From positions 19,464,699 through 19,528,698 of the forward strand of contig NC_053407.1 in the NCBI RefSeq assembly GCF_016859285.1: a DNA stretch of 64,000 nt, in the 5' to 3' direction. Every line of letters begins with the position of its first letter. Position 1 is the first letter of the stretch. Positions 55,036 through 64,000 of this stretch are shown here, in pieces. Made by a program: the position numbers and the translations under genes. Below the pieces are notes generated by a model, which was not told the origin of the DNA, searched no databases, and saw nothing but the letters and a program-made list of their open reading frames with translations. The DNA comes from Xiphias gladius. Taxonomy: Eukaryota; Chordata; Actinopteri; Istiophoriformes; Xiphiidae.

Positions 55036-55665
55036 ATGATGGACCCCGTCCCACTGCTCCTCATCATTGTCACATCTTTGCCATTTTGCTCGGCAGTCTA
55101 CACCGGGCCCCTCCAACCGGAGATCTCCAACGGCACCTTCCATCACTTCTTTGTCCCGGACGGGTACTACGAAGAGACCGAAGACCCGGAGCTGTGCCAG
55201 ATGCTGTTTAAATTCTCGGACGTGTATCCATGTGGGGCCTACGAGGAGCGCGACTCCGTGGTGCGGGACGACTTCATCATCACCAAGCTGCAGGCGGAGG
55301 ACGCGGCGCGGCTGCTGGAGAGCATCGACCGGACTGTGGCGCACGACCTGGACGGAGAGGACAGCTACGGCAAGTTCCTCCAGCGGGAGATCTCCCAGAT
55401 CAGCGAAGCTTTTTCAAACGTGGACAAGTCGCTGCTGGAGCTGGAGGTAAAGTTTAAGCAGAGCCAAGAAAGTGAGCTGAGAGAGGAGCAACAGTTGAAC
55501 GGCTATGTAGTGAAACAAGTGAGCGACATCAGGGACGCGCTGAGGGAAACCACTGCCGTCTCTCTGGGACTTAAAGATAAACACGAGCTGCTGTCTCTCA
55601 TTATTCGCAGTCATGGCACTAGACTGAGCCGCCTCAAGACTGAGTATCTTAATTTTGGCTCATAG
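55036..55665 (+). CDS. fibin: Fin bud initiation factor (FIBIN), complete single-exon CDS
   Basis: FIBIN is a secreted factor first described in zebrafish, where it acts in the lateral plate mesoderm to start pectoral fin buds upstream of tbx5. The uninterrupted 209-aa frame matches the human protein (about 211 aa) throughout: an N-terminal signal peptide (residues 1-20, LLLIIVTSLPFCSA), GPLQPEISNGTFHHFFVPDG with a conserved N-glycosylation site at Asn32, Cys54 and Cys66, DLDGEDSYGKFLQREISQI, a predicted coiled-coil region (about 125-175), and the end SHGTRLSRLKTEYLNFG. Two ATGs stand in tandem; the first is taken, and starting at the second would remove only one Met. Codon use is GC-rich against AT-rich flanks, typical of a real exon. 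It lies downstream of ano3, as in human. Confidence 0.96.
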   Translation: MMDPVPLLLIIVTSLPFCSAVYTGPLQPEISNGTFHHFFVPDGYYEETEDPELCQMLFKFSDVYPCGAYEERDSVVRDDFIITKLQAEDAARLLESIDRTVAHDLDGEDSYGKFLQREISQISEAFSNVDKSLLELEVKFKQSQESELREEQQLNGYVVKQVSDIRDALRETTAVSLGLKDKHELLSLIIRSHGTRLSRLKTEYLNFGS

Positions 55666-56103
55666 TGGGTTTTATGGCAGCTCAGTGGGTTTGTGTGTGT
55701 GAGTTCTGTGTGAGAGAGAGCGAGGGAGAAAGAGAAAGAGAGAAAGGACCCTCCAGTTCCATAAAAAAAAACTGGAAAGCTCATTGTGGCCTATGAATAC
55801 CCTTCCTAAGTATTTGAATATCTCTGACCTCTCGGTTATTCCCATTCCTTGGAACTTGTGTCATTAAAGGGAGCTCTAACAAAAACATCTACACATTCCT
55901 CCGAGTCAGGAGGGAAAAAGGAAATGTGAACATAAATTACACCCTCTGTGCCACTTCTGAGGAAGAATTTTATTCACTAGACAGTATGAAAATAACATTC
56001 CCCCAGTTGGATTTATTGGCTTCCGGATTAATGAAACAGCCAACTTTCTGTCTGTATGGTTTTAAGAATGATGTTCTCAATTTTAGGTTATTATAACTGA
56101 TCA

Positions 56104-56109
56104 AATAAA
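56104..56109 (+). terminator. fibin: Poly(A) signal of fibin
   Basis: AATAAA 439 bases after the fibin stop, followed by a T-rich stretch. It is the first canonical hexamer downstream. Confidence 0.6.
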
Positions 56110-57698
56110 TACTTCATTTTCATCACATATCGTAACTTTGCCTTTTTCTTTCGAGCGAGACAAAACACTCTTCACTGTCTTCTACAGTTAAATTGACCAT
56201 TGGGGTTTTCATGTGAAACGCATGACTTCTCTGTTGTGTTCCTGTCCTGAGACGTACCATAGTGATTCAGTGTTGTATTATAAAACAACCTCTGTCCCTT
56301 GAAGCCTGAGGTTTACATAAACATAAAACCTTTGAAATCTAAACTTTTGATTTCCAGCAGTGGAAAGTGACCCTCCTCCCCTGTCGTTTCTTTCTGTCAC
56401 CATGTTGATTGTTGGCACTACAAGTGGCAGACTTGACTCTCCCTTCAATTGGCCCTGGTTAATTAGCGTCTCAGGTCTGTCACTGCCTCCCCACTCCCAT
56501 CTGGAAATCATCTACTCAAGGATGAAATATGTCTGAGGGCAACCACTGTCGTAATTATCTCTTCTTTTGTCTGTCACAACCTATTGAGTTCGTGGTTGGA
56601 ATGAAATGTTTCTGAGTTGTTTTGGATTACGTAAATTTTCTAAAAATAGGCCTTTATATGCCATACAGCTTGTTTTAATCTCTGTCAAAATGCTCCGCTT
56701 TTGTGTTGACACACATCATCTTATTTCAGACACACTGTTTATGGGAGGGAAGTAGTTTTGAATTCCTGAACGGCATTAACCCCGTCCTCCAGGGTCACAC
56801 ACACAAAATAGTCTACTGTCAGGCTGTTTTCATTTGCAGTGCCTTGAGTATATTGTTTTGAATGCCCTGGGTAGGCATCTGTGTATTTTATGTCTTTGAC
56901 TACCGTTTAAAGCGCTTCATGTTCGAGCCAGTGTCTGCATCAACCACAAAGTAACAGCCATAAGCGTGCCCGCTTTTTACACAGATAATGTCTCTGCAGA
57001 TTTGCGGGAGCCAGATGGGCAGACATGGGTGCAACTGGGTGTGATTTCCTCTGTCTGGTTTTCCTCACAGTCCTGCTTCCCCTGGGGGACCCCTTTTTAA
57101 AAACAGCTCTCTGCAGCTCAGCACAGTGCGGAGCTCCATGTGCAGAGAAACCCTATACGCCTATATGGCTCTTAATTTCCAGGGGCTCTGCACAGGGCTC
57201 AGAGGATTCGATTAAAAGATTTGCTTAAAATTTCCAGTTTGTAAGTAAAGGTAGAGTGGGTCACGAAAGCTCTCATACACAACCCACCCATCATACTTAA
57301 TTTTTGTCTTTTTTGGCCCCAAATCATTAATTCCACCTATAGAAAAATACTTTTTCTGTAGATTAGTTTCAGGTCCCTGATGCTTAGAAGCAGGAAGGCT
57401 CGAACGTTAGGCCTGCTGTTAGAAGAATGCATTTTCCTCTCTGACATATTTTAAGGACAAACAAAGAAAGGTCAGGAATGCAGACCAGAGCTGACCTGAG
57501 AACACAGTGATCCCTCTCTATGCAGCGCACAAAGCCCCAAAACCACATGCTGCTGTCGTGTTGTTATTATTAGAAAGATGAGAGCCAATTGAATACTACA
57601 ACTGCTACTAGTCCTACTATAATTTACACTGCAATGAATACTATACTACTATACTAACTACCACCACTACCACATACTACGACCAAATACTATAGTGT

Positions 57699-58030
57699 AG
57701 AAATACAAGTAAAAGTTCTGTATTCAAAAATATACTAAAATATATATTGAAATATACTCAAGTACCTAAAGTAAAAGTATTCATTATTCAGAGTGATCCA
57801 TTTCAGAGTCATATATATCATTGGATTATAACTATTGATGCATTAATGTGTAGGCATAGCTTTAATGTTGCAGCTGGTGAAGGTGAGGCTTGTTGTCGAG
57901 AGTTTTATATGCTGCTGAGTAACTTAATCTATCATAATACATCATGATTTATTAGTTGATTATATTTTGTATTAATAATTCGAAGGAGCGGACTAAAAAG
58001 TAATATGTACTTGGTTACTTTCCATCACTG
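57699..58030 (-). repeat. MITE-like interspersed repeat
   Basis: Runs from AAATACAAGTAAAAGTTCTG through AAGTACCTAAAGTAAAAGTA to TACTTTCCATCACTG, the ends of a common fish repeat whose termini read as CAGTGATGGAAAGTA on the minus strand. No open frame. Confidence 0.6.
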
Positions 58031-58422
58031 CTCAGTCTACATTTACTGTGGGACTGCATGTTCATGTTCACTTTTAAAGCATTGGCCTTTTTAAAAAAAA
58101 ACACTTGTTTCAGGGGTAAATATGCACATTTTTACATTTCTACATTCCTCTCCTGCAGGGACTTTCCAGAATGAGGTTTACATGCAAAACATACGCTGAT
58201 TTTATAAAATTGAATGCTGTAGTGTTATACTATATCTTGGCCAGAATATGTAGCGTAATTACACTATCTACAATGCCGTGGCCATTATATAGGATGTGTA
58301 GGATTTTCTCCTCATGAAACAAGTGGACCGGGTGTTTTTGTGTGTGTGTGTGTGTCATTGTTACCAGAGAGATTTCAGTTCAATGCAACAACAATGTAAC
58401 TCCGCAAAAGGAACCATTCCTT

Positions 58423-58458
58423 ACGAGTTTCGAGTTTCGAGTTTCGATTTTCGATTTT
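58423..58458. repeat. Short tandem heptamer array (CGAGTTT/CGATTTT)
   Basis: Three CGAGTTT-type units followed by two CGATTTT variants, head to tail. Confidence 0.85.
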
Positions 58459-59242
58459 CTGTGTTCTGTGTCTTATAATTAAATAATGAAAACAAAGTCT
58501 CCGTCGGACTACATGGCCTAGCAATGGGGACTTCTTTCGAGGCTTCAGCCGCATATAACTCTATGAAGATAATAAATATAATTTGCATGAGACAACAGTA
58601 AAGACGAGCTGCTAAGGAGTGGAGAAGCCTCAGGAAATGAGGGAAGCCAGCATTTGAATCAGATGTCAGAAAGATTTAATTTCTCATAAAAGTTGTGGGA
58701 AAGTAATTACAGCTCACATTGGCTGGTATGCATGCTGTCAGTGGAAAACAACAATCTGTTTAAGAAATCAATCATACTACAAGTGTGAATCTGTGCGGTT
58801 GTAAGTATGTTTAAAGTATGTGATCCCAGAGCTTTTGATACAGCTTTCTGGATTTCCTCTTTTCATGGATCATTGATGTTTATAAAAGGAGCTTTTATTT
58901 TGCTATAATGCAGAGCAGACAGTTATTTGATTTTTTCTGTAATGTTTTATTTGGATTTTTTTTTTTTTGTGTGTGTCTTTTTTTTGTAGGTCACTGACTC
59001 AAGCTTTGGCCACTGACATTCACACATTTAAGTGTTAAGGAGTGGTTGTATAAAACAGATGCCGGCAACACTGACAGAAATATAACCAGCTGCTGTTTAA
59101 AAATGATGCAGTAAGAGTTTTGACTCCATTTACAGGCCTCTCTGCCCTGCTGACATACCAGGGAATTCATAAACAAGATTATCTGATGTCTGCTGAGTGT
59201 GTTACACAGAAGGAAAAAAAAAAAAAAGTTTTGCATGAATGT

Positions 59243-59248
59243 TTTATT
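59243..59248 (-). terminator. Candidate poly(A) signal of the tmem178b-like gene
   Basis: The minus strand reads AATAAA about 600 bases after the stop codon at 59845, giving a 3' UTR of ordinary size. Based on the hexamer only. Confidence 0.4.
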
Positions 59249-59844
59249 TTTCAAAAATATTTCGATGGGGCTAAGACCTCAAGAACAACAAAACATTTCC
59301 CTCAAACACAGTTTGGTCGTAATGCTCATATTTTTCCTTGGATAAACACAAATGCATCTGCATACATACAATTTAAAAAGTACAAGTACATATCTTGTTT
59401 TGAACGGGTACATAATGATACACGGTTGCCCTTTGAAATGTGACAATACACATCCAGAGTTTGATCTTCAATACAGATTTCAAAGTTGTGCTATGGTTCC
59501 TCTGCCAGTGTTTCTTTTTCTCTATTTTTTCTTCTCAAACTGGCAGATTTAACAGGAAGAAAGTGTGTGTAACTATTCTCCTCTTGAAGAGCAAGCAATA
59601 ACACTGAACAGTTCATTCATAGAGAGGGACAGAAAAAAAGCACCAGAGGGACTGAAATCATCTTCAGTCAAATGTCACCTCTTTTTCATTCTCGTGTGAG
59701 CGAGAGCCAGTGTCCTGTGCTTTATCTGTGCCAAGCCGCGTGGAGGCTCCCTCTGCTCGGAGTCCCCGGGTGAAGGTGTCTCTGGAACAGAGCTCGTCAC
59801 GCTTTCGGGATGAGACGGGTGTCTGCTGGATGTGCGGCGGCCTG

Positions 59845-61460
<1,616 letters not shown>

Positions 61461-62277
61461 GTTCCATGCGTATCTCGCCTCGGTGCCGTGATAATTCCAC
61501 GGGACAGCAGGACTCCGCTCCTGGCTGCTGCCGTCAGTGTCTGAGGTGGGGAGCAATTTCAGCAATACGAGGAAATGTGAGACGCAGATGAGCCCCCGAA
61601 GCCCTCCATCCTGTCATTTGTCAACCATCGCCGAAAAGAGCCAAATTCCGAGGCGGAGGATAAATACATTTGGGCCTCGCTGAGCTATTTTGGTTGTCTC
61701 CGCTATGCCTCTGAACTCGGTCTAGCCCAGATACTGGCCAGTCCAACATTTCTTTTTCCAGTAGATGGAGACAGAGCAAATGTTTTAAAACACAACGAGC
61801 CCTGCGCTTACTGTACTCTAGATCATGATCTAGGAAAAGATTGCCGAAGTTTGACAAAGTCTTTCAAGAGGAAGCCCCCCCCTCCTCCTCCTCCTCCAAG
61901 TTTTTAATAGACCAGCTCCTGTATCACCTCAGCTGCTGTTGTCTAAAGTGGTCAGTTATGAAACACTGAAAGACAGACCGGGTCTAACCCCACAAAGGGC
62001 CTCCTTTTTCTCTTTCTGGTGTGCAGGAAACCGTTTCATCACATCCAACAGATGCCTCTGGTAACTTTCCATCCCAGCAGAGCCAAACACATCAACAAGC
62101 CGAAGCCCGATACCGATACTGATTGGCTGATGGGGGGAAAAAAAAGATGGTTGTGTAACCACAATCAGGCAGCATCATATAGGATTTAAGTGTCAGTCAA
62201 TGATGGCTAATGTTTAATGTCTAGCACTTCTGACCATGACAGGTAACGTACATGTTCCGTGCTTGGTTTTGATCCAC

Positions 62278-62291
62278 GGGGGGGGGGGGGG
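62278..62291. repeat. Poly(G) run
   Basis: Fourteen consecutive G residues in the spacer between the tmem178b-like gene and spi1. Confidence 0.9.
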
Positions 62292-62953
62292 TAAAATGTT
62301 ACAGCAGAAAACAAAGTTACAGGGACGCACAAGTTCTGGACATTTCAATCATGTGTTCGTTCTCATGGTTAATACTTCCTCAATTGAAACCTAAATGAGG
62401 AACAAACTCAATTCCAAACTTCAGTTTTGGTTTCAGCTCCTGTGTGCAGTAGAGCTTAAAAAATTCCTACATGAATAAATCATACAGGGGATTTGTTGTG
62501 ATTGAGAGCAAGAAATCGTGAAGATGATATTTTTCCTGCACAGCACATTTAGGAAAGCCTGATTTTTCTACTCAACTATGAAGTTGAGCAAATTACACAG
62601 CAGTAACATTTGATCATTTTAGTTTGGTTGGAACTGAGGAGGGGGGGAAGTTGAAGTATACAAGGGGACACCACTGAATATGTGCCATGACAAATAAGGT
62701 GCAATAGTGTGACACATTTCACAAACATACTTACATGGTTTATATAGAGTATGCCTCAAAATGCCTCCCACTGTGAATACTAATACAAAAACCTATTTTA
62801 ATATTGCTTGGAGACTTTTAAACAGCACAGATTCCTGCTGCTATTGCTTTTTTTTTTCTGGATCATGATAAAAAAAACAAAAAACTTTTGAATAATTATA
62901 GATATGAGGTAATTGCATATAACCTGCTCTTTTATTGTACAATTATACCTCTT

Positions 62954-62960
62954 AGATAAG
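62954..62960 (+). promoter_or_regulatory. spi1: GATA-factor site upstream of spi1
   Basis: AGATAAG, a perfect WGATAR site, about 230 bases before the spi1 ATG. GATA factors cross-regulate PU.1 in blood progenitors. The site is short and could be chance. Confidence 0.4.
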
Positions 62961-62987
62961 CAGGAACATACATGATATTCAGCCATC

Positions 62988-62994
62988 AGGAAGT
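62988..62994 (+). promoter_or_regulatory. spi1: ETS/PU-box-like site upstream of spi1
   Basis: AGGAAGT about 200 bases before the ATG fits the GGAA core preferred by PU.1 itself, which autoregulates its promoter in mammals. Short match, suggestive only. Confidence 0.4.
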
Positions 62995-63192
62995 AGCTGA
63001 TCGTATGAATTTGATAATTTGATGATAGGAACCTAGACCGTATAGGGTCCAACTCATTTCTCGCTTTCAGTTCCCATTTGTCTGGTGAAGTCAGTGCTCA
63101 GCAACATTGCGTGTTCGTCGGTGAAGCAGTAAGAAAAAGTTAACACTCACTGCCAGCCTCAAGAACCCAGATTCTCATGCTGCCTTGTTTAC

Positions 63193-63219
63193 ATGATGGA
63201 CGGCTATGTCATGTCATCT
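63193..63219 (+). CDS. spi1: spi1 coding exon 1
   Basis: Nine codons, MMDGYVMSS, then a strong GTAAGT donor. Human exon 1 is also tiny (MLQACKMEGFPLVPP-type). Confidence 0.8.
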
Positions 63220-63330
63220 GTAAGTGCTGCTGCTTTACTGTTTCATGTTTGACTTTTTTTCAGAACTAATCTGGTATTTCACTCTTTGGTCACAGTTTGT
63301 GACAGTGAGAGGACATCTGATAGTATATAT

Positions 63331-63368
<38 letters not shown>

Positions 63369-64000
63369 GAGGAGAAGAGGAAGACTTACTTTTGGAGTTT
63401 TGGTTGTGTTTAATGAGGACGTGTATTTGTTTTTTCTGTGGAAATTGGGAAAGAAACCCCTGACATAAAGTAAACCCAGCCTTGTGTAGGAAGTTATGTA
63501 TAGCCCCTGGTGACCTGGCCTGTTGAATTATTTATTTTATTTATCTTTCTGTCTTTATGCTCTATTAGAAACCATACAAATTAAATTTACAAAATTATTG
63601 AAAAGTAATTCTAGTGTAACACCCAATGATCATATCTGACATAATTTTGGCTGGGCAGAGAGACACAAACGTTTAGTTTCTTAATGACAAAATCTAATTT
63701 TTCCCTTCCAAAGCCCTCAGAGGAAATGATTCCAAATGAGCCAGAGAATTATCGGCCACCTGCGGAGCTGTACCCCTACCTCACTAATGTAGGGGAAATT
63801 TATGAAGGTGAGAGAACTGGATTCAACTGTTTGAAAAAAAAAAAAAAAAAGGAAAGAAGAAGAATCACTACGGGACCGAGAGTTTAAACTACTGTCACTT
63901 TTCAGACCATAGATGGACCTTCCACTCTGACCGCATCCAGTCGTCGGACTTTGAGAACTCACCAGTGAATCACCTCACAGAGCTTCAGTCTGTGTCTCCT
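63193..64000 (+). CDS. spi1: PU.1 transcription factor (Spi1), 5' part, runs off the window
   Basis: PU.1 is the ETS-family master regulator of myeloid development. Three coding exons are in the window: 63193-63219 (MMDGYVMSS), 63714-63807 and 63906 to the edge. Joined, they read MMDGYVMSSPSEEMIPNEPE, then AELYPYLTNVGEIYE, then DHRWTFHSDRIQSSDF, ending NHLTELQSVSP. Human PU.1 has PSEDLVPYDTDLYQ, YYPYLSSDGES, DHYWDFH and NNFTELQSVQP in the same order with the same exon boundaries. This is the acidic and Gln-rich activation region; the PEST and ETS DNA-binding domains must lie beyond 64000. Exon 1 ends at GTAAGT (phase 0); exon 2 ends in phase 1 (G|AC, Asp). Whether it is spi1a or spi1b cannot be told here. 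Confidence 0.88.
63324..63366. repeat. (AT)n tract in spi1 intron 1
   Basis: Imperfect then perfect AT dinucleotides. Confidence 0.9.
63714..63807 (+). CDS. spi1: spi1 coding exon 2
   Basis: Follows a CTTCCAAAG acceptor and codes PSEEMIPNEPENYRPPAELY, then PYLTNVGEIYE. Ends at GAAG|GTGAGA, phase 1. Confidence 0.88.
63906..64000 (+). CDS. spi1: spi1 coding exon 3 (partial, cut by window edge)
   Basis: After a CACTTTTCAG acceptor it codes DHRWTFHSDRIQSSDFENSP and VNHLTELQSVSP, still open at the window end. Confidence 0.9.

Larger units (their letters stand above)
56130..59242. other. fibin-tmem178b intergenic region (convergent genes)
   Basis: AT-rich DNA with a MITE-like repeat (57699-58030), a GT repeat (58337-58353) and a heptamer tandem repeat (58423-58458). 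I see no gene. Confidence 0.6.
61461..63192. other. tmem178b-like/spi1 divergent spacer
   Basis: 1.7 kb between head-to-head genes. The first 200 bases are GC-richer (5' UTR and promoter of the tmem178b-like gene). A 14-G run lies at 62278-62291. The last 250 bases contain GATA and ETS sites. No exon seen. Confidence 0.6.

Noticed and set aside
54913-55344. 143-aa minus-strand open frame
   Set aside because: A GC-rich shadow of the fibin coding exon.

Overview
This is nuclear DNA of a ray-finned fish, probably a percomorph-like teleost. Genes are split into many short exons with GT-AG introns, the flanks are AT-rich and full of microsatellites, and several interspersed repeats are of kinds common in teleost genomes. 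The five genes recognised all have clear human counterparts. No bacterial, organellar or viral gene set is present, and I saw no rRNA, tRNA or CRISPR array.

Layout from left to right: (1) svip on the minus strand (coding 2442-4499, four exons, 80 aa), a small p97/VCP-binding ER protein. (2) ano3 (TMEM16C) on the plus strand. The canonical coding sequence runs 14163-43938 in 25 exons that splice in frame to 972 aa. Two further phase-compatible exons at 7041-7101 and 11147-11329 appear to give a second N-terminus (about 1038 aa in total). (3) An 11-kb stretch of ano3 3' UTR and intergenic DNA with repeats (43939-55035). (4) fibin on the plus strand (55036-55665, a single coding exon), a secreted fin-bud initiation factor. 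(5) A tmem178b-like four-pass membrane gene on the minus strand (coding 59845-61460, four exons, 300 aa). (6) The first three coding exons of spi1 (PU.1) on the plus strand, starting at 63193 and running off the right edge.

SVIP, ANO3, FIBIN and SPI1 all lie on human 11p (from memory), so this is a compacted piece of that synteny block. The tmem178b-like gene is the odd one out, because human TMEM178B is on chromosome 7. These neighbours do not form an operon-like unit and have separate roles: ER protein quality control (svip), neuronal membrane scramblase or channel modulation (ano3), limb-bud signalling (fibin), membrane signalling (tmem178b) and myeloid transcription (spi1).

The ano3 introns hold most of the accessory sequence. 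They contain a solo LTR with intact 5-bp target duplications, an 18-bp-TIR DNA transposon split by a second element, two separate hAT relics (a BED finger and a transposase piece), two copies of a foldback MITE, one copy of a hairpin-headed repeat whose sister lies 3' of the gene, and a 104-bp GT array. I found no clearly new biological system. The most useful observations are the alternative ano3 N-terminus, the mobile elements with boundaries precise to the base, and the unexpected tmem178b-like neighbour.
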